NCBI RefSeq assembly: GCF_902859945.1
Contig: NZ_CADIKL010000030.1
Location: 33,148-97,147 of the forward strand
Direction: 5' to 3'
Length of the DNA: 64,000 nt
Source: Paraburkholderia caffeinitolerans
GTDB taxonomy: Bacteria > Pseudomonadota > Gammaproteobacteria > Burkholderiales > Burkholderiaceae
The notes below the pieces were generated by a model. The model did not search any database. It was not told the DNA's origin and worked only from the letters and a program-made list of their open reading frames with translations. Shown here one piece after another: positions 10,851 through 20,777 of the stretch (its first letter is position 1; each line of letters begins with the position of its first letter). A program made the translations under genes and the position numbers.

Positions 10851-12821
10851 ATGCGCCACGTCCTCGTTCTTTATCTGGCAGTCCTCGGCCCGGCCTGCGG
10901 CGCACATGCGGCGGAGATGTCCGCGCCCATCGAGACCACTGCGGAGACCGACGCAGCCACGGTCCGCAACGCCGCCGACCAGGCACCCTACACCAACGAG
11001 TCGGAGACGCAGACCTTCACCATCAACGCCAACGGCTCCTTCACCAAGGTCGACTCGCTCACGCTTCGCATTAACACCGAAGCCGGCATCGCGCGCGCGG
11101 GCCAGTATTACGTGTGGTTCAACCGCGGCATGGCGCACGTCGACGTGCTGGAGGCATGGACCGAGGACGCCCAGGGCCAGCGCCACGACGTGCGGCCCGA
11201 GCAGATTCGCGACGTGCAGGAAGTGCGCTCCTTCGATGCCCCGATGTTCCAGGACGTGCAGGACAAGGTCATCGTGTTCCCCGCCGTCGAGCCCGGCGCG
11301 CGCGTGCATCTCACGTGGCGCAAGACCCAGCGCGTGCCGCTCGTGCCCGGCTGGTTCAGCGACTTCACGCCGCCCGACATGGCGCCCACGCACAACTTCC
11401 GCGTGATCTACGACTTGCCCGCGAAGGTGCCGCTCTACGCCGACGCGCGCGGCTTCACCGTGCTCGAACCGGTCACGGCGAACGGCCGCACGCGCTATGA
11501 ATACCGCTATGACAAGGCGAATTTCGCGCGCCTCGAATATGGTTCGGTTTCCTACGTAAGTTACGGCGACCGGCTGATGGTCTCAACCTTCCCTGACTAC
11601 GCGGCATTCGCGAAGGTGTACCGCGAAGCCGCCGTCGACCCGGATGCGCGCGACGAGGCCATCGTGCGGCTGGCGCAAACGCTCACAGCGCGCGATGCCA
11701 CGCCGCGCGCGAAAGCGCAAACGCTCTACGACTGGGTCCGCCGCAATATCCGCTACGTGGCGGTCAATGTTGGGCGCGGCGAGATCGTGCCGCATCGCGT
11801 GACCGAGGTGCTCGCGAACCGCTACGGCGACTGCAAGGACCACGTCGCGCTCTATGGCGCGCTGCTCGACGCCGTGGGCGTGCGCAATGTGCCCGCGCTC
11901 CTGAACAGCGGCACGATCTACTCGCTGCCGTCCGTGCCGGGCTTCGGCGTGATCAATCACGTCATCACGTGGCTGCCCGACCTGGCGCTATTCTCGGACT
12001 CCACGGCGAATAACGTCGAGTTCGGTTATCTGCCTTCGACGGACATGAACCGCGAGACCGTGCTCGCCGGTGACGGCACGCTCATGCGCACGCCGGCCAC
12101 CGAACTGACCGCGCGCGACAGCGATCTGGACATCACCGTCGCGCCCGATGGCACGGCGCGCTTCGTCTATCGTCTGGAATCGAAGGGCTGGGCCGCGGAG
12201 CAAACACGCAGCGTGCTGCGCCTGCAAACGCCCGCGCAGCGCGAGGAATCGCTGCAATGGGAACTGCGCAACGCAAACCTGCGCGGCAGCGCCATGCTCG
12301 CATCGAGCCCGCTCGACGCCACCTCAGGACCGCTCGTGGTGACGCTCACGGGCACGCTGGACGGCTTCGTCGACCCGCTGATGACCACGCCGGTGCCCAC
12401 GCTCACGAGCCTCGTGGGCGGCATCGACGCCAATCTGCGCTACTGGCTCGGCGAAACGCGCCGCACGCAGCCGTTCGTGTGCCGTAATGTGGCCGTGACC
12501 GAACGCACGAGGATCGAGTTGCCGCCGGGGCTGCGCGTGCTCGACATGCCCTCGCCGCAGCGCGCCGCAACCACGCTGATCGATTACAGCTCGCAATACA
12601 CGCTCGACACCCACGCCAACGTGCTGCGCGTGATGCGCACGGGCAACACGCATTTTCCGAGCGACGTGTGCAGTCCCGCCGACTTCGCGCAGATGCGGCC
12701 CACCTTCGAAACGATGGCGCGCGACCTGCGCGCCCCGCTGATCGTCAAGCCCGTTGCGGCGAAACCGGCTGCCAACGTAATGGAGATCGAGGAGCCGCAG
12801 ACCGTCGTGCCACGTATGTAG
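10851..12821 (+). CDS. Exported DUF3857/transglutaminase-like protein
   Basis: A 656-residue protein with an N-terminal signal peptide (cleavage probably after AHA near residue 20). A DUF3857 beta-rich domain spans roughly residues 50-230 and a transglutaminase-like papain-fold domain follows. The catalytic triad can be read: Cys328 in YGDCKDHV, a His in FGVINHVITW and an Asp in LFSDST. The product should act in the periplasm. Substrates of this bacterial family are not established. It stands alone between two minus-strand genes, with a TTGACA-type promoter upstream. Confidence 0.85.
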   Translation: MRHVLVLYLAVLGPACGAHAAEMSAPIETTAETDAATVRNAADQAPYTNESETQTFTINANGSFTKVDSLTLRINTEAGIARAGQYYVWFNRGMAHVDVLEAWTEDAQGQRHDVRPEQIRDVQEVRSFDAPMFQDVQDKVIVFPAVEPGARVHLTWRKTQRVPLVPGWFSDFTPPDMAPTHNFRVIYDLPAKVPLYADARGFTVLEPVTANGRTRYEYRYDKANFARLEYGSVSYVSYGDRLMVSTFPDYAAFAKVYREAAVDPDARDEAIVRLAQTLTARDATPRAKAQTLYDWVRRNIRYVAVNVGRGEIVPHRVTEVLANRYGDCKDHVALYGALLDAVGVRNVPALLNSGTIYSLPSVPGFGVINHVITWLPDLALFSDSTANNVEFGYLPSTDMNRETVLAGDGTLMRTPATELTARDSDLDITVAPDGTARFVYRLESKGWAAEQTRSVLRLQTPAQREESLQWELRNANLRGSAMLASSPLDATSGPLVVTLTGTLDGFVDPLMTTPVPTLTSLVGGIDANLRYWLGETRRTQPFVCRNVAVTERTRIELPPGLRVLDMPSPQRAATTLIDYSSQYTLDTHANVLRVMRTGNTHFPSDVCSPADFAQMRPTFETMARDLRAPLIVKPVAAKPAANVMEIEEPQTVVPRM

Positions 12822-12832
12822 TGACGCGCAAC

Positions 12833-13885
12833 TCACACGGGCCAGAGCGGCCCTTCCTGCATCGCGCCGATCTGCTCGCGCAATTCGAGAATGCGCTCTT
12901 CCCAGTAGCGCTGCGTGTTGAACCAGGGGAACGCCGCCGGGAAGGCCGGATCGCCCCAGCGCCGCGCGAGCCAGGCCGAGTAGTGAATGAGCCGCAGCGT
13001 GCGCAGCGCTTCGGTCAAATGCAATTCGCGCTGATCGAATTCGCAGAAGTCCTCGTAGCCGGCGAGCAGATCGGCGAGTGCGCGCGAGGCGTCTGCGCGA
13101 TCGCCGGGCAGCAGCAGCCACAAATCCTGGATAGCGGGACCCATGCGGCTGTCGTCGAAGTCGACGAAATGCGGTCCCGCTTCGGTCCACAGCACGTTGC
13201 TCGGGTGGCAGTCGCCGTGCAGACGCAGCTTGCGCACGTCGCCGGCGCGCTCGAACGCCGCCTCCACGCCTTGCAGCGCGAGCGCGACGACCGCTTCCCA
13301 CGCTTCGCGCACGTCGGCGGGCACGAAGCCGTGTTCGAGCAGGTACGCGCGCGGCTCGTAGCCGTAGCTTTCGATGTCGATCGATGGCCGCGCCTGATAC
13401 GGCTGGGTGGCGCCCACCGCGTGAATGCGCCCGATAAAGCGCCCGAGCCATTCGAGCGTCTCGCTGCGGTCGAGGTCGGGCGCGCGGCCGCCGCGCCGCT
13501 CGAACAGCGCGAAGCGATAGCCCTCGTGCTCGTGCAGCGTACGACCCTCGAGCACGAGGGCGGGCACCGCGGGAATCTCGCGCGCGGCAAGTTCAGCCAC
13601 AAACGCGTGCTCTTCGAGAATGGCTTCGTTGCTCCAGCGCTCGGGACGATAGAACTTCGCGACGAGCGGCGCTTCGTCCTCCACGCCGATCTGGTAGACG
13701 CGGTTCTCGTAGCTGTTGAGCGCCAGCATGCGGCCGTCGGTGCGACGGCCCGCGGGCATCAGGATGCCGTCGACGGCGTCGAGGACGCACTCGGGCGTGA
13801 GGCGAGCATACGGTGCGGCCGGGCCCGCGTCCGGCGGCTCGCCGGATGCAAATGTGGTTGGATCGTTCATCTGCGCATTGTGCAT
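12833..13885 (-). CDS. srkA: Stress response serine/threonine protein kinase SrkA (YihE/RdoA)
   Basis: The 350-residue product is an aminoglycoside-phosphotransferase-fold kinase of the SrkA family, which protects cells from stress-induced death in Escherichia coli. Family signatures are clear: LNSYENRVYQ at 56-65, the ATP-binding Lys77 in VAKFYRP, the catalytic loop HGDCHPSN at 223-230 and VDFDD at 241-245 with the metal-binding Asp. Length is close to the E. coli protein with a short N-terminal extension. An in-frame ATG at 13870 is an alternative start. The gene ends 12 bases from the convergent transglutaminase-like gene. No dsbA follows, unlike in E. coli. Confidence 0.9.
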   Translation of the reverse strand: MHNAQMNDPTTFASGEPPDAGPAAPYARLTPECVLDAVDGILMPAGRRTDGRMLALNSYENRVYQIGVEDEAPLVAKFYRPERWSNEAILEEHAFVAELAAREIPAVPALVLEGRTLHEHEGYRFALFERRGGRAPDLDRSETLEWLGRFIGRIHAVGATQPYQARPSIDIESYGYEPRAYLLEHGFVPADVREAWEAVVALALQGVEAAFERAGDVRKLRLHGDCHPSNVLWTEAGPHFVDFDDSRMGPAIQDLWLLLPGDRADASRALADLLAGYEDFCEFDQRELHLTEALRTLRLIHYSAWLARRWGDPAFPAAFPWFNTQRYWEERILELREQIGAMQEGPLWPV

Positions 13886-13941
13886 CGTGCAGCGCCGCTG
13901 CGGCGAGGTCAGCGCAAATTCAGGCCAAATTCAGGGCGCGC

Positions 13942-14178
13942 TCAATGCAGGTTCGCGCCGGCGGGCATGACGTGTTCGCCCGTGTCTATCAGGTCCACCA
14001 GAAAAAAGGGTTCGGTGTTGAGCTGCTTCGACGCGCCAGGTTCCCCGATGTACCAGGTAACCATGGCCATGTCGCCGAGAATGCGCATCACGATACCGCG
14101 CGCGCCATGAGGCACTGCGATATGCACGGTGCGGACGATAGAACCGACTTGCATGATGTTTCCCCGTTCCCATTCCAT
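13942..14178 (-). CDS. Small protein of unknown function, 78 residues
   Basis: The function is not recognised. The reading frame encodes a 78-residue soluble protein, rich in beta-forming residues, with one Trp-Tyr pair (MVTWYIGEPG) and no Cys. A very good Shine-Dalgarno sequence (GGGAGGAGG, six bases before the ATG) supports it. A longer frame covering the same region in another phase lacks such a site. It lies 56 bases upstream of srkA on the same strand and could be cotranscribed with it. Confidence 0.6.
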   Translation of the reverse strand: MEWERGNIMQVGSIVRTVHIAVPHGARGIVMRILGDMAMVTWYIGEPGASKQLNTEPFFLVDLIDTGEHVMPAGANLH

Positions 14179-14694
14179 TGCTGGCCTCCTCCCAGGAAAG
14201 GCCAGTCAGTGTGCTGACAAAAACTGGTGTGCCTTCGATGTTGCGCACACATCCAACCTGCTCCGGCGAGCCGCTTTCACGCTTCTCCCACACTTCTTTC
14301 GCGCTTGCGCCCCAACCGGTTTACACATTTTTGCCTCATTTTGGCAACTTGCGCAAAGCAAAAATAGGGGGGCGGCTCGCGCCCCCCGTTCGACTTACGA
14401 AATCCTGACTGTAACAGATGGTAAACACGGCCCGGTACGCTTGTGGGGGGCCGGCTGCAAAAGTACTCTGACTATTACGGGCAGGCGTTATAGTCCTGCC
14501 AAAAGGCTACACACGGAGACAAACGGCGCGTGCTGGATACACAGGCCGCCGCCAGCCCATTGCGCCGCAACGCGCCCCGCGCGTTCGCCCGCCGCCCGAT
14601 CCGGTAACAGCATGACAACTGCGCGAGCACCGCGCGATAGCTGTGTGCTGATATCGGCCATAACACCGCCACCCGCGAAGGAAGCTGCCGTTTC
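14179..14694. other. Gap upstream of the RND operon, with an unassigned hairpin
   Basis: No protein gene is supported in this 516-base gap. It holds a minus-strand terminator-like hairpin near 14361-14387 (listed separately), a small inverted repeat GGCAGG/CCTGCC around 14480-14500, and the SD of the RND permease (AAGGAAG at 14678-14684). No convincing promoter pair was seen. Confidence 0.5.
14361..14387 (-). terminator. Terminator-like hairpin with no known gene upstream
   Basis: GGGGGGCG at 14367-14374 pairs with CGCCCCCC at 14380-14387 around a five-base loop. On the minus strand the stem is followed by TATTTTT, the form of a Rho-independent terminator. No minus-strand gene lies upstream of it, before 14695. 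Confidence 0.6.
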
Positions 14695-17600
14695 ATGTGG
14701 ATCGTCAGGCTCGCACTCAAGCGCCCCTACACGTTCATCGTGTTGGCGCTGCTGCTCCTGATCGTCGGCCCGCTGACGATCCTGCGCACGCCCACGGATA
14801 TCTTCCCGAACATCGACATTCCCGTGCTCTCGGTCATCTGGACCTACACGGGCCTGCCCGCCGACGAGATGTCCAAGCGCATCGCCATCAATTACGAGCG
14901 CGGGCTCTCGGTGGCCGTCAACGACATCGAGCACACCGAGTCCACCTCGCTTAACGGCGTGACGGTCGTGAAGATCTTCTTCCAGCCGCACGCCAACGTG
15001 GACGAGGCGCTGGCCGAAGTCACGTCGCTCTCGCAGGCGCAACTGCGCTCGCTGCCCCCCGGTATCACCCCGCCCTTCATCCTGCGCTACAACGCTTCGA
15101 CGGTGCCGATCCTGCGCCTGTCGCTGTCCTCGCCGCTGCTCACCGAGCAGGAGTTGTTCGACTACGGCAACAACTTCCTCAAGACCCAGCTCGCCACGGT
15201 GCCGGGCGCCTCCGCACCGCTGCCCTATGGCGGCAAGCAGCGGCAGATCATGGTCGACATCGACCAGCGCGCGCTGCAGCAGCACAACCTCTCGCCGATG
15301 GACGTGGTGAACGCCATCAGCGCGCAGAATCTCATCCTGCCCTCGGGCACGGCGAAGATCGGCGCGGCCGAATATTCGGTGCTGATGAACGCGAGCCCCA
15401 GCACCATAGCAGGGCTGAACGACATCCCCGTGAAAACCACGGCGGCGGGCACGATTTATATTCGCGACGTCGCGCACGTGCGCGACGGCTTCGTGCCGCA
15501 GACCAACATCGTGCGCGTGAACGGCCAGCGCGCGTCGCTGCTCACCATCAACAAGAGCGGCAACACATCCACGCTCGAGATCGTCGACCGCATCAAGGCG
15601 ATGATGCCGGTGCTGCACAATCTCGTGCCGCCCTCGTTCAACATCGACCCGGTCGCCGACCAGTCGCTGTTCGTGCGCGCCGCCGTGCAGGGCGTGCTGC
15701 GCGAGGCGCTCATCGCCGCCGCGCTCACCGCGCTCATGATCCTGCTGTTTCTCGGCAACTGGCGCGCGACGCTCATCATCGCCATTTCCATTCCGCTCTC
15801 GATGATCACTTCGATCATCGCGCTCGCGGCGCTCGGCGAGACCATCAACATCATGACGCTCGGCGGCCTCGCGCTCGCCGTCGGCATACTTGTTGACGAC
15901 GCAACGGTCGCCATCGAGAACATCAGCCAGCAGCTCGAACAGGGCAAGACACTCGAACAGGCGATTCTCGACGGCGCGCACCAGATCGCGGTGCCCACGC
16001 TCGTCTCCACGCTCTCGATCTGCATCGTGTTCGTGCCGATGTTCCTGCTCACGGGCGTCGCGCATTATCTGTTCATCCCGCTCGCCGAAGCCGTGGTGTT
16101 CGCGATGCTGGCGTCGTACTTCTTCTCGCGCACGCTCGTGCCCACGCTCGCGAAGTATCTGCTGCGCTACCACCACAAGCCCGCCGACCTCCATCACATG
16201 CACGCGGGCACGCGCAATCCGTTCATGCGCATCCACCTCGCGTTCGAACGCGGTTTCGAGCACACGCGCGTGCGCTATCGCGCGTTTCTCGCGGCGCGCG
16301 TCGCGCATCCCGTGTGGTTCGTTACGGCGTTTCTCGCCTGCTGCGGCGTCTCGATGCTGTTGCTGCCTTTCCTCGGCCGCGACTTCTTTCCGCAAGTGGA
16401 TGCGGGCACGATCGCGCTGCATCTGCGTGCCAAGACCGGCACGCGCGTGGAAGAAACCGCCGTCATCACCGACCGCATCGACAAACGTATCCGCCAGCTG
16501 ATTCCCGCGCGCGAGCTGCATTCGATCATCGACAACATCGGCCTGCCGGTCTCGGGCATCAATCTCTCGTACAGCAACACCGGCACGATCGGCACCTCGG
16601 ACGCCGACGTGCTGATCTCGCTCGCCGAAGACCACCACCCGACCGCGGACTACGTGCGCCTGTTGCGGCGCACGCTCAACGACGAATTCCCGGGCGTCCA
16701 GTTCGCCTTCCTGCCCGCCGACATCGTGAGCCAGACGCTGAACTTCGGCATGCCCGCGCCGATCGACGTGCAGATCATGGGCCGCGATGTGGACGCCAAC
16801 CGCGCGTACGCCGCGCGCCTGCTCGCGAAGCTGCGCGGCGTGCCGGGTCTCGCCGACGCGCGCATCCAGCAGCCCGCCGACCTGCCGCGCATCTTCATCG
16901 ACGTGGACCGCACGCGCGCGCAACAAGCGGGGTTCACGCAGAAAGACGTGGCGAGCGACCTGCTCATCACGCTCTCGGGCAGCCAGCAGACCACGCCCAC
17001 GTTCTGGCTCAATCCCATGAACGGCGTGAGCTACAACGTCATCACCGAAGCGCCGCAATACACGATCGATTCGCTGCAGTCGCTCGCGAACATTCCGCTC
17101 ACCGCGAACGGGCGCAGCAACATTCTCGGCTCGCTCGCGAGCATGCGGCGCGTGTCCGGCGACGCGGTCGTCACGCACTACAACGCGCAGACCACGATCG
17201 ACATTTACGCGAGCGCGGATGGCCGCGATCTGGGCGCGGTCTCCGACGACGTCCAGAAAATCATCGCCGAGTCGCATGCCGATTTGCCCAAGAGCTCGAC
17301 GGTCACCCTGCGCGGCCAGGTCGACACGATGAACAATTCGTTCTCCGGACTATTGGGCGGACTCGTGTTCGCCATCGTGCTCGTCTACCTGCTGATCGTC
17401 GTGAACTTCCAGTCGTGGCTCGATCCGCTCATCATCATTTCAGCGCTGCCCGGTGCGCTCGCGGGTATCGTCTGGATACTGTTCCTCACGCACACCACGG
17501 TCTCCATTCCCGCGCTCACGGGCGCCATCATGTGCATCGGCATCGCCACGGCGAACTCGATTCTCGTGATCAGCTTCGCGCGCGAGCAGTTGCGCGAGCA

Positions 17601-17877
17601 CGGCGACGCCGCTCGCGCCGCCATCGAGGCGGGCTTCACGCGCTTTCGCCCGGTGCTGATGACGGCGCTCGCCATGGTGATCGGCATGGTGCCGATGGCC
17701 ATCGGTCTCGGCGAAGGCGGCGAGCAGAACGCGCCACTCGGGCGCGCCGTGATCGGCGGGCTCGCGGTGGGCACGCTCGCGACGCTCATCTTCGTGCCCG
17801 TGGTGTTCTCGCTCGTGTACCGCAAGCTCGGCGAGCACCGCCAGCGCGCCATCGAAAACGTAGTGCCCAAATCATGA
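14695..17877 (+). CDS. RND-family efflux transporter, inner-membrane permease
   Basis: This 1060-residue AcrB/MexB-type proton-driven pump has the usual plan: a first membrane helix at residues 12-30, a large periplasmic porter loop, helices 2-6 near 335-480, a second large loop and helices 8-12 near 865-1045. The proton-relay aspartates of helix 4 are Asp401 and Asp402 (VGILVDDATVAIENI). The substrate cannot be inferred. The ATG at 14695 follows AAGGAAG. The adaptor and outer-membrane factor follow in the order permease-adaptor-factor, rather than adaptor-permease-factor as in acrAB or mexAB-oprM. No regulator gene is adjacent. Confidence 0.92.
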   Translation: MWIVRLALKRPYTFIVLALLLLIVGPLTILRTPTDIFPNIDIPVLSVIWTYTGLPADEMSKRIAINYERGLSVAVNDIEHTESTSLNGVTVVKIFFQPHANVDEALAEVTSLSQAQLRSLPPGITPPFILRYNASTVPILRLSLSSPLLTEQELFDYGNNFLKTQLATVPGASAPLPYGGKQRQIMVDIDQRALQQHNLSPMDVVNAISAQNLILPSGTAKIGAAEYSVLMNASPSTIAGLNDIPVKTTAAGTIYIRDVAHVRDGFVPQTNIVRVNGQRASLLTINKSGNTSTLEIVDRIKAMMPVLHNLVPPSFNIDPVADQSLFVRAAVQGVLREALIAAALTALMILLFLGNWRATLIIAISIPLSMITSIIALAALGETINIMTLGGLALAVGILVDDATVAIENISQQLEQGKTLEQAILDGAHQIAVPTLVSTLSICIVFVPMFLLTGVAHYLFIPLAEAVVFAMLASYFFSRTLVPTLAKYLLRYHHKPADLHHMHAGTRNPFMRIHLAFERGFEHTRVRYRAFLAARVAHPVWFVTAFLACCGVSMLLLPFLGRDFFPQVDAGTIALHLRAKTGTRVEETAVITDRIDKRIRQLIPARELHSIIDNIGLPVSGINLSYSNTGTIGTSDADVLISLAEDHHPTADYVRLLRRTLNDEFPGVQFAFLPADIVSQTLNFGMPAPIDVQIMGRDVDANRAYAARLLAKLRGVPGLADARIQQPADLPRIFIDVDRTRAQQAGFTQKDVASDLLITLSGSQQTTPTFWLNPMNGVSYNVITEAPQYTIDSLQSLANIPLTANGRSNILGSLASMRRVSGDAVVTHYNAQTTIDIYASADGRDLGAVSDDVQKIIAESHADLPKSSTVTLRGQVDTMNNSFSGLLGGLVFAIVLVYLLIVVNFQSWLDPLIIISALPGALAGIVWILFLTHTTVSIPALTGAIMCIGIATANSILVISFAREQLREHGDAARAAIEAGFTRFRPVLMTALAMVIGMVPMAIGLGEGGEQNAPLGRAVIGGLAVGTLATLIFVPVVFSLVYRKLGEHRQRAIENVVPKS

Positions 17878-17913
17878 CGACGATTCTCTTTTCTCCTTCG
17901 ACGCGGAGCCGCC

Positions 17914-19104
17914 ATGCAGCCGGGCCACGCTGACACGCCGCCGCAAGATCCACGCGATCCACGCGGCCCGCGCCGTGCGCGCCGCTGGCCGCTCGTGCTC
18001 GCGGCGCTCGTGGTGATCGCATTGGCCGCGCAGGGCATCTGGTCGCGTTTCAACGCGCACGCGGCGCTCGAGCGCGAAGCGCAGCGCGCGAGCACGCTGA
18101 GCGTGCAGGTGGTCACGCCGCAACGCTCCGCGCACGCGCTCGATCTCGTGCTGCCAGGCAACGTGCAGGCGTTTCTCGACACGCCCATCTACGCGCGCAC
18201 CAATGGCTATCTGCGCAAGTGGTATGCGGATATCGGCGCGCATGTGAAGGCCGGCCAGTTGCTCGCCGAAATCGACGCGCCCGAAGTCGACGACCAGTTG
18301 CGCGCCGCGCGCGCCGATCTCGCGAATGCCGAGGCGAACTACGCGCTCGCGAAAACGACCGCCGATCGCTGGGCGCAAATGCTCCAGACCCGTTCGGTGG
18401 CGAAGCAGGACGCAGACGAAAAGCAAGCCGACATGCTCGCGAAAAAAGCGACGCTCGACGCGGCGCGCTACAACGTCTCGCGGCTCTCGCAGCTGCAGTC
18501 GTACGAGAAGGTGAACGCGCCGTTCGACGGCATCGTCACGGCGCGCAACACCGATGTGGGCGCGCTGATCGACGCGGGCAGCTCGGGCGGAACGCAAAAG
18601 GAGCTGTTCCATGTCGCGCAGGCCGACCGTCTGCGCGTCTACGCGAACGTGCCGCAGGCCTACGCGCAACAGATCCGGCCGGGCGAACACGCGTACCTCA
18701 CGCTCAACGAGACGCAGGGCAAGCGCTACCCGGGCGTGGTCGCGCGCACGGCGGGCGCGGTCGATCCGCAGCAGCGCACGCTGCTTGTGGAAGTGGATGT
18801 CGACAATCCTGACGGCGAGCTGCTGCCCGGCGCCTATGCGCAGGTGCATTTCGCGCTCGATGGCAGCGCCACGCCGCTCACGCTGCCGGGCAACGCATTC
18901 CTGTTCCGGCCCGATGGCGTGAAGGTCGCGACGGTGGCCGAGAACGGGCGCGTGAAGCTCGTCAATGTCACGCTCGGCACCGACTTCGGCACGCGTGTGG
19001 CAGTGGCCGCCGGGCTCACCGGGAACGAGCGCGTGATCGTGAACCCGCAGGATTCGATCGTCGATGGGACGCCGGTGCGCATCGTCGGGAAGGCGGCGTC
19101 GTGA
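17914..19104 (+). CDS. RND efflux periplasmic adaptor (membrane fusion protein)
   Basis: This 396-residue HlyD/AcrA-family adaptor has a short cytoplasmic Pro/Arg-rich start, one N-terminal membrane anchor near residues 28-45, a lipoyl/barrel-sandwich domain (ARTNGYLRKWYADIGAHVKAGQLLAEID) and a coiled-coil hairpin around residues 125-195. A beta-barrel and a membrane-proximal domain follow. It bridges the permease and the outer-membrane channel. It starts 36 bases after the permease gene behind GGAG, and its stop codon overlaps the GTG start of the next gene (GTGA). Confidence 0.92.
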   Translation: MQPGHADTPPQDPRDPRGPRRARRWPLVLAALVVIALAAQGIWSRFNAHAALEREAQRASTLSVQVVTPQRSAHALDLVLPGNVQAFLDTPIYARTNGYLRKWYADIGAHVKAGQLLAEIDAPEVDDQLRAARADLANAEANYALAKTTADRWAQMLQTRSVAKQDADEKQADMLAKKATLDAARYNVSRLSQLQSYEKVNAPFDGIVTARNTDVGALIDAGSSGGTQKELFHVAQADRLRVYANVPQAYAQQIRPGEHAYLTLNETQGKRYPGVVARTAGAVDPQQRTLLVEVDVDNPDGELLPGAYAQVHFALDGSATPLTLPGNAFLFRPDGVKVATVAENGRVKLVNVTLGTDFGTRVAVAAGLTGNERVIVNPQDSIVDGTPVRIVGKAAS

Positions 19105-20660
19105 GATCGATCGGCTTGAAAGCGGCTGTGCGGCACGCTATCGGCACTCCAGCCCCGAACGCTTTCGCGCGGCGCGGCCCGCTGCGCCGCGCGATGCTCT
19201 GCGTTGCGCTGAGCGCCGCGCTCGCGGGCTGCAAAGTCGGCCCCGACTACGTGCGCCCGCAGATCGGCGTCGCCGCGACCTACAAGGAGCTCGAAGGCAC
19301 CGGCTGGACGAACGCGCAACCGGCCGACACCGCGCCGCGCGGCGCGTGGTGGTCGATCTACGGCGACCCGCAACTGGATGCGCTCGAAGCGCAGGTCGAG
19401 CAGGCAAACCAGAACGTGCAGGCCGCGCAGGCGCACTTTCGCGCCGCGCGCGCGAACGTCGCCCAGCAGCGCTCGACCTTTTTCCCGACCGTCACTGCGG
19501 GCGTGGGCTATTCGCGCACGCGGACCTCGCAGAACATCGAGTTCAAGTCGACGGCGGGTCAAACGATCAACGACTACCTCGTCGGCCTCGACGCCACCTG
19601 GGAGCCCGATGTCTGGGGCCGCGTCGCGCGCGGCGTCGAAAGCGCGCAGGCCAACGCCCAGGCGAGCGCCGCCGACATGCAGGCGGTGCTGCTCTCGATG
19701 CAGGCCGAACTGGCGACCGACTACTTCGAGCTGCGCGGCCTGGACCGCGAGCGTCAGTTGCTCGAAGACACGATCGGCGCCTACCGCGAATCCCTCGCGC
19801 TCACGCAGCACCGCTACGACGGCGGCATCGCCACCGACGCCGACGTGGGCCAGGCGCAGACGCAATTGCAGACCACCGAGGCGCAGGCGATCGATCTGGG
19901 CGTGCAGCGCGCGCAGCTCGAACACGCGATTGCGATCCTCACGGGGCAATCGCCGTCCACCTTCGCGCTGCCCGTGCTGCCCGGCGCGCCGCTCACGGCG
20001 CAGGCGCTGGTCGCACCGCCCGGCGTGCCGTCGACGCTGCTGGAGCGCCGCCCCGACATCGCCGCCGCCGAGCGCCGCGTGGCCGCCGCGAATGCCCAAG
20101 TGGGCGTGGCCACGGCGGCGTTCTTCCCAAGCCTCATGCTCGCGGTCACGGGCGGCCTGGAGGCGACCAACTTCAGCCAGTGGCTGGTCGCGCCCGCGCG
20201 CTTCTGGTCGCTCGGCCCGACGCTCGCCGGCACGCTGCTCGACTTCGGCGGCCGTGCCGCGGTGCGCGACGCGGCGCGCGCGCAATACGACGAGAACGTC
20301 GCGCAATATCGTGAGACCGTGCTCGACGCGTTCGGCCAGGTCGAGGACAACCTCGCGGCCTTGCGCGTGCTCGAACAGGAGGCCGTCGCGCAGGACCGCG
20401 CGGTGGACGCCGCGAAGCGCACGCTCGCGATCATCGAGAACCGCTACAAGAGCGGCGCGATCACCTATCTCGACGTGGTGGCCGCACAAACCACGGCGCT
20501 CACCAACGAACGCCAGGCCGTGAGCATCGCGCGCCGGCGCCTCGCGGCGAGCGTCGCGCTCGTGAAGGCGCTGGGCGGCGGCTGGAGCACAGCGGCGCTG
20601 CCCACCAACGACGCACTCGTGCATCCGCACGAGTCCGCGAGCGGCGGCACACCGCCATAA
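19101..20660 (+). CDS. RND efflux outer-membrane factor lipoprotein, NodT/OprM family
   Basis: This 519-residue TolC-like channel has two outer-membrane efflux protein repeats. The N-terminus ends in a lipobox LAGC with Cys at residue 44, followed by KVGPDYVRP, the typical start of NodT-family mature lipoproteins. Periplasmic helices hold Ala/Gln-rich heptads (QANQNVQAAQAHF). It completes the tripartite pump. The GTG start overlaps the adaptor stop by four bases, which suggests coupled translation. The leader before the lipobox is longer than usual, so an internal start closer to LRRAMLCVAL is possible. Confidence 0.9.
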   Translation: MRSIGLKAAVRHAIGTPAPNAFARRGPLRRAMLCVALSAALAGCKVGPDYVRPQIGVAATYKELEGTGWTNAQPADTAPRGAWWSIYGDPQLDALEAQVEQANQNVQAAQAHFRAARANVAQQRSTFFPTVTAGVGYSRTRTSQNIEFKSTAGQTINDYLVGLDATWEPDVWGRVARGVESAQANAQASAADMQAVLLSMQAELATDYFELRGLDRERQLLEDTIGAYRESLALTQHRYDGGIATDADVGQAQTQLQTTEAQAIDLGVQRAQLEHAIAILTGQSPSTFALPVLPGAPLTAQALVAPPGVPSTLLERRPDIAAAERRVAAANAQVGVATAAFFPSLMLAVTGGLEATNFSQWLVAPARFWSLGPTLAGTLLDFGGRAAVRDAARAQYDENVAQYRETVLDAFGQVEDNLAALRVLEQEAVAQDRAVDAAKRTLAIIENRYKSGAITYLDVVAAQTTALTNERQAVSIARRRLAASVALVKALGGGWSTAALPTNDALVHPHESASGGTPP

Positions 20661-20777
20661 AGCGGCGCGGCGGCGGGCCTGCAATTGGGCCTGCAATCGG
20701 GCAAGGCAGGGATCGTGCGGAAGGCGTATCGTTGCGCCTTTGCCCGCTTTTGCCAATTTGCACGAGGAGTTCGAGTC

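Noticed and set aside
13931..14293. Alternative 120-codon minus-strand frame over the small 78-residue gene
   Set aside because: It lacks a ribosome-binding site, while the shorter frame in another phase has a near-perfect one.
14488..17277. A 929-codon minus-strand frame opposite the RND permease
   Set aside because: Arg/His/Asp-rich composition without any family, fully explained as the antisense shadow of the permease gene.
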